Shown piece by piece: positions 1 through 7,477 of a stretch of 12,089 nucleotides of DNA (position 1 is the stretch's first letter; each line of letters opens with the position of its first letter). Below the pieces are notes generated by a model. The model had not been told where the DNA came from and made no database searches. It saw only the letters and a list, made by a program, of their open reading frames with translations. The DNA lies in the NCBI GenBank assembly GCA_030837425.1, contig JAUPLJ010000012.1, forward strand, positions 1-12,089, read 5' to 3'. The position numbers were made by a program, and so were the translations under genes. The DNA is from Patescibacteria group bacterium (GTDB lineage Bacteria > Patescibacteriota > Minisyncoccia > Phycocordibacterales > UBA5272).

Positions 1-1457
1 ATTCCATTATCTGGTATTATAATATTTTCTTCTGGCATACCTAGCTCTCTTTCAATATCTGCATGAACTCTTAACATGTAATGATATCCATGAACAGGGA
101 TAAAGAATTTAGGATGAATCTTTTTGTGTATCCAGACTAACTCATCATGATTTGCATGACCTGAAGAGTGAACATCGTCAGTTTTATAGTGGATAATATG
201 AGCTCCACGTCTAGAAAGTTTATCTTTAAGCATTTGTACAGCTCTTTCATTCCCAGGCACAATAGAAGAAGACATCAAGATGGTCGTTTTCTTATCCAAT
301 TTAATATATTTATGCATTCCGTTTGCTGCTCTATTGAGTACAGCAAATTCTTCTCCTTGTGCGCCAGTCGCAAGGATAACAACTCTTTCAGGCGGATAAT
401 TTTCCATTTCTTCAATTGAAATGATTATATGTGGATCAACTTTTAGCATTCCAGCCAGTCTTGCAACTTCAATATTTGTTTTGATGCTTCTTCCTTCTAC
501 TGCAATTTTTTTCCCATACATTTCTATCATCTTCATAATCTCGAGCATTCTTTCTACTTGAGAAGAAAAAGTTGCTACGATTAATCTTCCTTGAGTCTCT
601 TTAATTATTTTTCTAATATTTTCAAAGACAACTCTGTCTGAAATAGAGAAACCTGGATTTTCACAGTTTGTAGAGTCTGTTAATAGACATAAAATATTTC
701 TATTTTCAAAAATGTCATATCTCGCTACTTCTGCTGGAGTAGGAATGTTGTTGTCATGATCAAGGCGAAGGTCTCCAGTATGTACTATGTCACCATATGG
801 AGTTTCTATAATTAACCCCATTGAGTCAGGTATAGCGTGAGACACAGCAAAGAATTTTGCAGTAAGATCACCAAGATTAACAGTGTCATCTGTTTCGATT
901 ATTTCTATATTCAATGGATCAAGATGAGGAAATTCCTCATGTCTTTTCTTAATCATAAGAGCTGTAAATTGGCGCGCATAGATTTTTGGATTTCCAATAC
1001 GTGGCAAGATATAAGGAATAGCACCGATATGGTCTAGGTGAGCATGAGTAATAAGCATTCCTTTTATTTTATGTTTATTTTCTTCTAAATATCTTGTATT
1101 TGGAAGAATACATTCGATACCCGGAGTGGTACTTTCAGAAAATTGGAATCCACAATCAACAACAATTATAGAATCTTTGTATTCTATACAGCTCATATTT
1201 CTTCCAATTTCTTCCACACCTCCAAGGTTTATTATTCTTATAGAGTCACTTGCGAGCGGTGGTATATGGGCCAATTCTGTAGCCTCAGATATTTTTGTCT
1301 CAAATTTTGGTCCAGAATTTTTTCTTGCTCGGACAGGGGGTCTTCCAGAAGATTTTTTTGAGCTCATGCTCGCATAGCTACTTCTTCCACTTCCTGCAGA
1401 TTTTTCTCTAGGTCTATTATTATTTTGATTTGTATTTCTAGTGTTAGTGTTGTTCAT
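1..1457 (-). CDS. rnj: Ribonuclease J (partial, 3' end beyond the window)
   Basis: This is a metallo-beta-lactamase/beta-CASP ribonuclease with 5'-to-3' exonuclease and endonuclease activity, used for mRNA decay and rRNA 5' maturation. Translation from the ATG at 1457 gives 485 residues before the edge. The core starts near residue 72 with IRIINLGGVEEIGRNM. The metal-binding motif THAHLDHIG follows at about 137-145 (H138, H140, D142, H143). Further on come SHAIPDSMG, HTGDLRLD, the beta-CASP motif HSSGHA and PVHGYHYML. The missing part is the C-terminal dimerisation region. Residues 1-70 are a basic extension rich in Asn, Ser and Arg with no recognisable domain. The start lies 14 nt after the upstream solute-binding protein gene, with no Shine-Dalgarno, so co-transcription is likely. 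The family call is secure. The fold resembles archaeal aRNase J/CPSF relatives, but the motif order favours bacterial RNase J. Confidence 0.95.
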   Translation of the reverse strand, partial: MNNTNTRNTNQNNNRPREKSAGSGRSSYASMSSKKSSGRPPVRARKNSGPKFETKISEATELAHIPPLASDSIRIINLGGVEEIGRNMSCIEYKDSIIVVDCGFQFSESTTPGIECILPNTRYLEENKHKIKGMLITHAHLDHIGAIPYILPRIGNPKIYARQFTALMIKKRHEEFPHLDPLNIEIIETDDTVNLGDLTAKFFAVSHAIPDSMGLIIETPYGDIVHTGDLRLDHDNNIPTPAEVARYDIFENRNILCLLTDSTNCENPGFSISDRVVFENIRKIIKETQGRLIVATFSSQVERMLEIMKMIEMYGKKIAVEGRSIKTNIEVARLAGMLKVDPHIIISIEEMENYPPERVVILATGAQGEEFAVLNRAANGMHKYIKLDKKTTILMSSSIVPGNERAVQMLKDKLSRRGAHIIHYKTDDVHSSGHANHDELVWIHKKIHPKFFIPVHGYHYMLRVHADIERELGMPEENIIIPDNG

Positions 1458-1471
1458 ATTTTTATTTATTA

Positions 1472-3271
1472 TTAATGTATAATGTTTTGTAATTTTTCTG
1501 TTAATGTTTTTATATAGCTTATTTTCCAAACCCTTTCTTTATAAATGTACCAATCCCTCACATCTAAAAATCTTTCGCTTGACTCTTTCATAGTTGCCGG
1601 TATAAAATTTTCTATGTTCGCAGAATTTTTTATCACTAGGTAGTTTGAATTATTTGAATATATAGGTATTGCCGGACTTTCTTCATTTAATTCTTCATTT
1701 ATACTATTAAGAGCTTTATTTCTTTCACTTTCGTCTAAACTATTTTTAATTATTTCTAAATTTTTATCTAAATTTTTACTTGTGTATCCTGTAATATTTA
1801 ATCCTGGATAAACTCTTTGACTTGAGTGCCAGTAGGCATATAGATCTGTATCATGATTTATGATAGATCCAAAAAGTAAGGCCTCAAAATCTCTCTTCTT
1901 TATAATGTCACTAATATCTGAGAGACTATAGACTTTTATATTCACGGTAATTCCTAATTTAGCCCAATCTTCTTTTATTTTATCAGCCACCTTTTTTAAA
2001 TCATCTATATCAGCGGTTGCTAGATTAATCTCAAGATTTTGATTTATATCTACAGTTTGAGTCTGCTTCTTTTTATCTTTACCTATAGTTGTAATTGTTT
2101 TCGTTAAAAGTTTTTTTGCTTGATCTATATTTGAAATAGATGAAGTACCCAAGTCTAAATTATTTGAAAATAATGAATCGGTCTCCCTTGCATATCCAAA
2201 AAAGATTTGATTTATTATTTCTTGTTTATTTATTAATAAATTAAGAGCTGTTCTTGTATTAGCGCTAACAAGGCTTGGATTTTTAGAAGGATTAAAAGAT
2301 ATTGAAAATAGATTTGAAAGACTACTTGAAATTATTTCTTTATTTGTATTTTTCACTTTACTAAAATAGCTCTGGTCTAGATAATTTGTAGCATTTATGT
2401 CTCCATAATTTAAAGCAGAGATTAATTCATTATTATTTTTATAGATATATATATTAATATTATCAATAAAAGGCCTTCCTAAAATATAATCTTTATATTC
2501 TTTTAAGATATACTTTGTTGGTAGATTGTTTGTATTTCTTACAACTTTATTTATTTTATATGGTCCTGATCCTATAGGCTCTGTATTGTAAATAGACAAT
2601 GAAAATTCTTCATTGCTCAGATTACTCCAAATATGCTTTGGTAAAATTCCAAAAGTTAAATTTTCTTTAAAATACATGTATGGTTTTTTGAGATGAAATA
2701 TTACTGTGCTATCATCAATTTTTTCTACATCTATTCCTTCAAAATTTATAGCTAGAGGGCTATTTATATCTTTATCTCCTATTTTTGATATTGTAAAAAT
2801 AATATCATCCGCAGTAACCTTTTTTCCATCTTGAAATTTTGCTTTATCATTTAATGTAATAGTAAAACTTAAATGATCCTCACTTTCTTCCACATTACTC
2901 GCTAGATCGTTAATAAGATTTCCATTTACATCTTTTTTAAGAATTCCAGAATATACTAGAGTGGTCAAATCTTTATCTGCTTCACTATTTGCGAGTACAG
3001 GGTTTATATATCTAGGAATCCCTACAACACCCTCATTCCAAGTCCCCCCATATGAAGGAATGGTAATTAAAAATCTATCACTTAAAGAATTAAGACTTAA
3101 AATTAAAAATATTAATCCTATAAATACTGCAGTCCAAAATACAGTAATATTGTATACCGGTAAAGATTTATAAGTTAAAAAATATGAAGAATAAACATCG
3201 CTTATTTTCTTTTTAAATTTATAAACTCTATTTCTTTTATTGTCACTATCTATTAAATTGTTAGTTTCCAT
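1472..3271 (-). CDS. Membrane-anchored family 5 extracellular solute-binding protein
   Basis: This is a 599-residue protein of the oligopeptide/dipeptide (DppA/OppA-like, SBP_bac_5) binding family. Residues 1-40 are polar and basic. One hydrophobic segment follows at about 43-62. There is no lipobox Cys, so the protein is probably held by an uncleaved signal anchor rather than a lipid. The periplasmic-type fold then shows GGTWNEG (75-81), INPVLANSEADKDLTTLVYSG (split here as INP at 89-91 and LVYSG at 105-109), KFQDGKKVTADDIIFT (145-160), GSGPYKI (234-240), DFEALLFG (461-468) and a GYTSKNLDKNLE stretch near 495-506. Those are the usual family landmarks. No permease or ATPase genes of an ABC importer are adjacent. 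The gene follows secG by 97 nt and precedes rnj by 14 nt. The ligand cannot be predicted. It could serve an importer encoded elsewhere or act as a surface binding or chaperone-like protein. Confidence 0.9.
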   Translation of the reverse strand: METNNLIDSDNKRNRVYKFKKKISDVYSSYFLTYKSLPVYNITVFWTAVFIGLIFLILSLNSLSDRFLITIPSYGGTWNEGVVGIPRYINPVLANSEADKDLTTLVYSGILKKDVNGNLINDLASNVEESEDHLSFTITLNDKAKFQDGKKVTADDIIFTISKIGDKDINSPLAINFEGIDVEKIDDSTVIFHLKKPYMYFKENLTFGILPKHIWSNLSNEEFSLSIYNTEPIGSGPYKINKVVRNTNNLPTKYILKEYKDYILGRPFIDNINIYIYKNNNELISALNYGDINATNYLDQSYFSKVKNTNKEIISSSLSNLFSISFNPSKNPSLVSANTRTALNLLINKQEIINQIFFGYARETDSLFSNNLDLGTSSISNIDQAKKLLTKTITTIGKDKKKQTQTVDINQNLEINLATADIDDLKKVADKIKEDWAKLGITVNIKVYSLSDISDIIKKRDFEALLFGSIINHDTDLYAYWHSSQRVYPGLNITGYTSKNLDKNLEIIKNSLDESERNKALNSINEELNEESPAIPIYSNNSNYLVIKNSANIENFIPATMKESSERFLDVRDWYIYKERVWKISYIKTLTEKLQNIIH

Positions 3272-3365
3272 TTTTTTATTATTAAAAATTGATGAATAAA
3301 AATAAGTAAGAATTTAGATTTTAATTTATTTAAAAAGAATAAAAACTCTAAATTTTTAGCCAAAC

Positions 3366-3584
3366 TTATTTTAGAAACAAAGCTACAAAATTAACTAATG
3401 CAAAAACAATAGCTACTAAAATAGTAAATTGAAACAAAGTTTTTTCAAAACCTCTTTTCTTTCCATTTATACCAAGTGAATCTCCACCACCAAGTCCAGC
3501 TCCATCAGTGTTTGTTTTTTGTAGGAGTATTAGGATTATTAGTAAAACGGAGATAATAGCAATTGTTACTGTTAGCCAATTCAT
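3366..3584 (-). CDS. secG: Preprotein translocase subunit SecG
   Basis: SecG is the small accessory subunit of the SecYEG channel and assists protein export across the cytoplasmic membrane. The 72-residue product has the family plan. A first membrane helix (about 3-21) ends in ILLQK. A glycine-rich cytoplasmic loop follows (GAGLGGGDSLG, 28-38), then a second membrane helix at about 50-71. It is close to the usual length for SecG of Gram-positive and CPR bacteria. The ATG at 3584 has no Shine-Dalgarno, but a convincing promoter lies so close that the transcript would be almost leaderless. It sits 70 nt downstream of dnaE and upstream of the solute-binding protein, whose membrane insertion would need the Sec channel. 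That link is contextual only. Confidence 0.93.
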   Translation of the reverse strand: MNWLTVTIAIISVLLIILILLQKTNTDGAGLGGGDSLGINGKKRGFEKTLFQFTILVAIVFALVNFVALFLK

Positions 3585-3593
3585 GATGAATAC

Positions 3594-3621
3594 ATTATAC
3601 CAAAAAGAAAGAATTTTGCAA
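3594..3621 (-). promoter_or_regulatory. Candidate sigma-70 promoter for secG
   Basis: Read on the minus strand, TTGCAA (3616-3621) is followed after 16 nt by a perfect TATAAT (3594-3599). Only nine bases separate the -10 box from the secG ATG at 3584, so transcription would start within about 0-4 nt of the start codon. The boxes are seen directly; activity is inferred. Confidence 0.6.
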
Positions 3622-3654
3622 TATTAAATTCACAGGCTTTATTTTAAGTCTTTT

Positions 3655-6600
3655 TTACTTTATTTCTTCTATATTATCTATCACCATTGTCTTTTCACCA
3701 TTTTTGTCAGCGACTCTTCCAATAAATAGTAGGGGAATGTTTGGAATTAATTTACTCTTTAGATTTTTATAAACCTTTGGGAATACCGCTACTTCAAATA
3801 GGCCTGTCAGGTCAGAAATTTTTACAAGAGCCATTTGTTCCCCAGCTTTTGTTTTAGTTATTTTTACTTTTTCAATTAAGCCTGGTAAATTAATTTTTGC
3901 TCGGTCTTTTACTTCATTGTTAGCTTCATCTAAAATATTTTTTATATTTACATTTCTATTAGTTAATTTACTTTGCCATTTATCAAGAGGCGATCCAGAA
4001 ATATAGCAACCAATTAATTCTTTTTCCCAATTTAATTTTTCAAGTTGAGTCGCTTCGGCACACTTTTTAAGTGTGAAAGAGGGACTAGTGTCCTCAAACA
4101 TATTAAAAATATTATCCTGAGCTTTATTATCCTTAATGTGAGTCTTGTGGTAATCAAGTAAGCTGTCTAAATTGAATATTAGCTGATTTCTTTCGCCAAA
4201 CTCATCCATTGCTCCACACATAATAAGAGCCTCAAGAGATTTTTTATTTAAATCTTTATGGGTAATTCTATTTATAAAGTCTTCTAGAGTTTTATATTTT
4301 CCATTTTTTTCTCTTTCAGAAATTATCGCATCAGCGATATTTGCCCCAAGATTTTTAATAGTATAAAGACCAAAGCGAATCGCTTCTTTATATTTCTCAT
4401 CACTTAGATTCTCTGAGATAGAAAATCCGCCAGTAGAATAATTTACATTTGGTGGAAGAATTTCTATTTTCATTCTTTTACACTCAGAAACAATTTCAGA
4501 TATTTTATCAATATCACCAGACTCTTCTGTGAGGATCGCTGTCATGAAGGCCACAGGATAATTGGCTTTCATAAATGCCGTCTGATAGGCGACTCTTCCA
4601 TATGATGCTGAGTGAGCTTTGTTGAATCCATATGCCGCGAAAGGCTCCACCCAATGCCAAAGCTCTTCTGCTTTTGCAAGTGGCCAAGAAGAATGGCTAA
4701 TGCAACCATTGATAAATTTTTCTCTCTGTTTTTCCATTTCTTCTGGGATCTTTTTACCTACAGCTTTACGGAATTTATCAGCCTCTCCCCAAGAATATCC
4801 AGCTATTTTAATAGACATAAGAAGAAGATCATCTTGATATACCAGAACTCCAAAAGTTTTTTCTAGGATCTCTTTTAGATTTTTATCCTCATAAAGATAA
4901 TATACAAGCTTTGGGTTATGTTTTCTTTCAATATATATAGGAATGTTATTAATAGGCCCAGGGCGATAAAGAGCAACCATAGCATTGATATCATAAATAC
5001 TAGTTGGTCTTAGATCTTTTAAAAATTTTGTCATCCCAGATCCATTTAGCTGAAATAGCCCCATTGTCTCTCCATTTGAAAGTATTTCAAAAGTTTTTTT
5101 ATCTTCAAGATCTATTTCTTCTATATCTATTTTTATATGATATCTTTCTTCCACGATATTAATAGCAGTTTTTAAAATAGTTAGATTTCTAATTCCAAGA
5201 AAGTCGAATTTTAAAAGGCCTGCATTATTTTCATCTACTGAGTGCATATCATATTGAGTGATAATTTTTCCTTCACCTTTAGGGTCATATTGAATAGGCG
5301 AATAGCAAGTAATCTCTTCTGGTGCAATCACAACTCCAGCAGCGTGAACTCCAATATGTCGTACAAGTCCTTCAACCTTTTTTGCCATGTCTATAATATT
5401 TTGCACTTCTCTCTCGGTGTCATACATCTTTTTTAGATCTTCTATTTCTTCGAGTGCTGTATCAATAAAAACAGGGAAGCCTTGTTTTGGCATAGGGACC
5501 ATTTTGGATATTTTATCCCCAAGAGAATATGGATATTTCATCGCTCTGGCTACGTCTTTTATAGCTCCTCTTGCAAGCATTGTCCCAAATGTACCAATTT
5601 GTGCTACATTTTTTTCTCCATATTTATTACGAACATAATCGATCATTTGATCTCTTCTATCATCAGCGTAATCCATGTCAATGTCCGGTGCCGAAGGTCT
5701 TTCTGGATTTAAAAATCTTTCAAAGGGAATCTGATATATAAGAGGATCAGATTTTGTAATTTTTAAAAGATATGTCACCATACTTCCAGCGACAGACCCT
5801 CTAATGTTAGTGAGTATCCCATTGTCTGAGGCGTATTTTATGAGGTCATACACAACCAAAAAGTAAGGTGCATAGCCTTTATCTTTTATAATTTTAAGTT
5901 CGTATTCTAATCTTTCTAAAACATCTTTTTTTCTTTCATCTACAATTTTTCTTTTTTCTATTCCTTCTATTGCTAATCTTCGCAGCACATCGTCTAGAGT
6001 TTCTCCTTCTTTTAATTCTTTTTCATAATCTTTTGCGATGTCTGGGAAATGCCATTTACCAAGGTCTATTTCACAATTTAATTTTTCAGCTAATTCAAAA
6101 TTATTTTTTATAATATCTATGTTTTGATTTTTTAAATTATAATTTTCGCTACCAATTTTTGAAAAGAGATCTTTTGCTTTTTTTGTATCTATAAAAGAAT
6201 AATCTTCTTTTGCAAATTTTTCTTTATAAAGATTTATATCATCTTCTTGCCCATGAATACCAAATAAGACTTTTTGTGCAGCCTTATCTCCTTCACTTAA
6301 ATAATGAGCATTTTGTGTTCCTATTAAAAGTTTCTCATCTTTTAAGATTTCTTTTACAAATTTTATTGTATTTTCTTTTATATCCTTTGCATAATCAAAA
6401 TTTTCTTGAGGAGATAATTCTAAATAAAAATTTCCTTCTCCTAAAATTTCTATAAAATCGTCGAAATATTTCTTTGCTCTTTCAAAATTTCCTTTAGCTA
6501 AAATATCTGAAATTTCTCCATCTTGTGATCCAGAAAGGAGAATAAGTCCAGAATCTTTATCTAAATTTTCTTTTATCATTTTGAAATTTAAATGAGGATC

Positions 6601-6966
6601 TAATCTTTCTTTTAGATTTGCAAGAGAGACTATCTTCATTAAAGATTTGTATCCAGATTTATCTTTAGCTAAAAATATTAATTTAAATTTTTTCTTGGGA
6701 TTATTTTCAGATCTGTAATCTATTTCTGCTCCTATGATTGGTTTTATGCCTTTATCTTTACAGGCTTTGTAGAATTCTATAGCACCATACATGTTGTTGT
6801 AATCAGTCAAAGCGAGATATGGCATATCAAACTCTTTGGCTTTTTTTACTAGATCTTTTATTTTAGGGAGAGATTTGAGAAGAGAGTAGTGGGAGTGCGT
6901 ACGGAGATGAATGAAAGGTAATTCTTTTTCTAAATCTAAATTTTCTTGTGTAGTTTGTGTTTCCAT
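3655..6966 (-). CDS. dnaE: DNA polymerase III alpha subunit
   Basis: This is the replicative C-family DNA polymerase, which extends primers at the replication fork. The 1103 residues show an N-terminal PHP domain (about 17-290) beginning FIHLRTHSHYSLL. The palm carries the catalytic acidic motif PDIDMDY (D428 and D430), with a third Asp in KFDFLG (D588). Other landmarks are GTFGTMLARGAIKD (458-471), GVHAAGVVIAP (539-549), VALYRPGPI (664-672), VYQDD (709-713), KAVGKK (734-739) and YGFNKAHSASYG (779-790). A helix-hairpin-helix region lies near 868-925 and an OB fold near 1025-1100. The protein ends just after the OB fold, with little left for the tau-binding tail found in the 1160-residue E. 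coli enzyme. In the PHP site, Arg22 and Tyr56 replace histidines present in metal-binding versions, so PHP proofreading is probably lost. No Shine-Dalgarno precedes the ATG. Confidence 0.97.
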   Translation of the reverse strand: METQTTQENLDLEKELPFIHLRTHSHYSLLKSLPKIKDLVKKAKEFDMPYLALTDYNNMYGAIEFYKACKDKGIKPIIGAEIDYRSENNPKKKFKLIFLAKDKSGYKSLMKIVSLANLKERLDPHLNFKMIKENLDKDSGLILLSGSQDGEISDILAKGNFERAKKYFDDFIEILGEGNFYLELSPQENFDYAKDIKENTIKFVKEILKDEKLLIGTQNAHYLSEGDKAAQKVLFGIHGQEDDINLYKEKFAKEDYSFIDTKKAKDLFSKIGSENYNLKNQNIDIIKNNFELAEKLNCEIDLGKWHFPDIAKDYEKELKEGETLDDVLRRLAIEGIEKRKIVDERKKDVLERLEYELKIIKDKGYAPYFLVVYDLIKYASDNGILTNIRGSVAGSMVTYLLKITKSDPLIYQIPFERFLNPERPSAPDIDMDYADDRRDQMIDYVRNKYGEKNVAQIGTFGTMLARGAIKDVARAMKYPYSLGDKISKMVPMPKQGFPVFIDTALEEIEDLKKMYDTEREVQNIIDMAKKVEGLVRHIGVHAAGVVIAPEEITCYSPIQYDPKGEGKIITQYDMHSVDENNAGLLKFDFLGIRNLTILKTAINIVEERYHIKIDIEEIDLEDKKTFEILSNGETMGLFQLNGSGMTKFLKDLRPTSIYDINAMVALYRPGPINNIPIYIERKHNPKLVYYLYEDKNLKEILEKTFGVLVYQDDLLLMSIKIAGYSWGEADKFRKAVGKKIPEEMEKQREKFINGCISHSSWPLAKAEELWHWVEPFAAYGFNKAHSASYGRVAYQTAFMKANYPVAFMTAILTEESGDIDKISEIVSECKRMKIEILPPNVNYSTGGFSISENLSDEKYKEAIRFGLYTIKNLGANIADAIISEREKNGKYKTLEDFINRITHKDLNKKSLEALIMCGAMDEFGERNQLIFNLDSLLDYHKTHIKDNKAQDNIFNMFEDTSPSFTLKKCAEATQLEKLNWEKELIGCYISGSPLDKWQSKLTNRNVNIKNILDEANNEVKDRAKINLPGLIEKVKITKTKAGEQMALVKISDLTGLFEVAVFPKVYKNLKSKLIPNIPLLFIGRVADKNGEKTMVIDNIEEIK

Positions 6967-7142
6967 ATTTTTAAAGTTTTAATCCAAATAAATTGGATAC
7001 TTTATAAGCACCTTTTATAATCTAAATTTATCACAGAATATAAATAAGTGTAAGAGTTGACGTATCTATTTATATGTTTGATATTTATTTGCAAAAGGCT
7101 ATAAAAAATGTTATTATTGTCTAAATAATATAAATCAAATAT
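6967..7142. other. Divergent dnaE/rpmF intergenic region
   Basis: This AT-rich spacer of 176 nt separates the leftward dnaE from the rightward rpmF. It holds the candidate rpmF promoter described separately. Toward dnaE, several TATAAA-like boxes read on the minus strand (for example 7001-7006 and 7014-7019), but none has a good -35 partner. A small inverted repeat, ATCCAA at 6982-6987 and TTGGAT at 6993-6998, lies in the dnaE leader and could form a weak 6-bp stem. No gene is seen here; the reading frame that crosses into rpmF on the opposite strand has no support. Confidence 0.5.
7089..7117 (+). promoter_or_regulatory. Candidate sigma-70 promoter for rpmF
   Basis: TTGCAA (7089-7094) and TATTAT (7112-7117) are separated by exactly 17 nt, giving a predicted transcript start near 7124 and a leader of about 19 nt. 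The -35 sequence is identical to the one proposed for secG. A weaker alternative is TTGACG (7057-7062) with GATATT (7080-7085), also spaced by 17 nt. Confidence 0.45.
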
Positions 7143-7328
7143 ATGGTAGTAAGAATGAGACATACAAGAGCTCACACAGGAAAAAGAAGAAGTCATCACG
7201 CTTTAAAGGAAGTAAATCTTCAAGATTGTCCAAATTGCGCAGCAATGATAAAAACACACATAGCCTGTAAAGAGTGTGGAATGTATAAAGGTAAAGTTGT
7301 GAGAAAAGTAAAAGCTAAAAAAGCTTAA
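7143..7328 (+). CDS. rpmF: 50S ribosomal protein L32
   Basis: This is a small protein of the large ribosomal subunit. The 61-residue product has the L32 pattern: a very basic N-terminus, then GKRRSHHALK (13-22), then a zinc ribbon with two CxxC pairs, CPNC (C29, C32) and CKEC (C42, C45), and GMYKGKVV (46-53). All four zinc ligands are kept, so this is the zinc-binding form rather than a zinc-independent paralogue. The basic C-terminal tail (KVKAKKA) is normal. The ATG at 7143 is the only sensible start. No Shine-Dalgarno is present. A strong hairpin follows 42 nt after the stop codon. The downstream neighbours nusB and rnc make a ribosome-biogenesis context plausible. Confidence 0.97.
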   Translation: MVVRMRHTRAHTGKRRSHHALKEVNLQDCPNCAAMIKTHIACKECGMYKGKVVRKVKAKKA

Positions 7329-7337
7329 TAATATTCT

Positions 7338-7438
7338 TGAACTTTGATTAATCTGATTTTTTGATTAACTATGATAAAGCGCCAGCGAAGCTGGCGCTTT
7401 ATCATTACCTTCATTTTATTCAAACGAATCATAGTTCA
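7338..7438 (+). repeat. Outer inverted repeats flanking the rpmF hairpin
   Basis: Two further repeats can pair around the main hairpin using the same downstream arm. AACTATGAT (7367-7375) is a perfect 9-nt complement of ATCATAGTT (7428-7436). TGAACTTTGATT (7338-7349) complements AATCATAGTTCA (7427-7438) with one mismatch. The first overlaps the left arm of the main hairpin by five bases, so these foldings partly compete. The repeats are seen directly; any switching role is inference. Confidence 0.45.
7371..7405 (+). terminator. Perfect 16-bp hairpin after rpmF, probable terminator
   Basis: The arms 7371-7386 and 7390-7405 are perfectly complementary and enclose a GAA triloop. The inner stem is very GC-rich (GCGCCAGC), which stands out in AT-rich surroundings, and the inner GCGAAGC forms an exceptionally stable mini-hairpin. 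The 3' side continues CTTTATCATTACC, so there is no clean U-tract directly after the stem. Termination of rpmF is the simplest reading. An RNA-processing or stabilising element is an alternative. Confidence 0.7.
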
Positions 7439-7448
7439 GAATATTTCA

Positions 7449-7457
7449 TGATATACT
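7449..7457 (+). promoter_or_regulatory. Candidate extended -10 promoter for nusB-nudix
   Basis: TG-A-TATACT at 7449-7457 is an extended -10 element lying 20 nt before the ATG at 7478. Transcription would start near 7464 and give a leader of about 14 nt without a Shine-Dalgarno. No good -35 box is seen (TCATAG at 7429-7434), which is tolerated by extended -10 promoters. Confidence 0.45.
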
Positions 7458-7477
7458 TTAATCAGTAAAATAAAAAT

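Noticed and set aside
3311..3354. Inverted repeat AATTTAGA/TCTAAATT between secG and the solute-binding protein gene
   Set aside because: Eight AT-rich base pairs with a loop of about 28 nt are expected by chance in such DNA.
5387..5712. Overlapping open frames on the plus strand opposite dnaE
   Set aside because: They mirror conserved DnaE codons, have no domain match and no initiation signals; shadows of dnaE. The same applies to frames opposite the other large genes.
7002..7199. A 65-codon open frame on the minus strand overlapping the start of rpmF
   Set aside because: It is antisense to L32, has no recognisable domain and is low-complexity; chance frame in AT-rich spacer.
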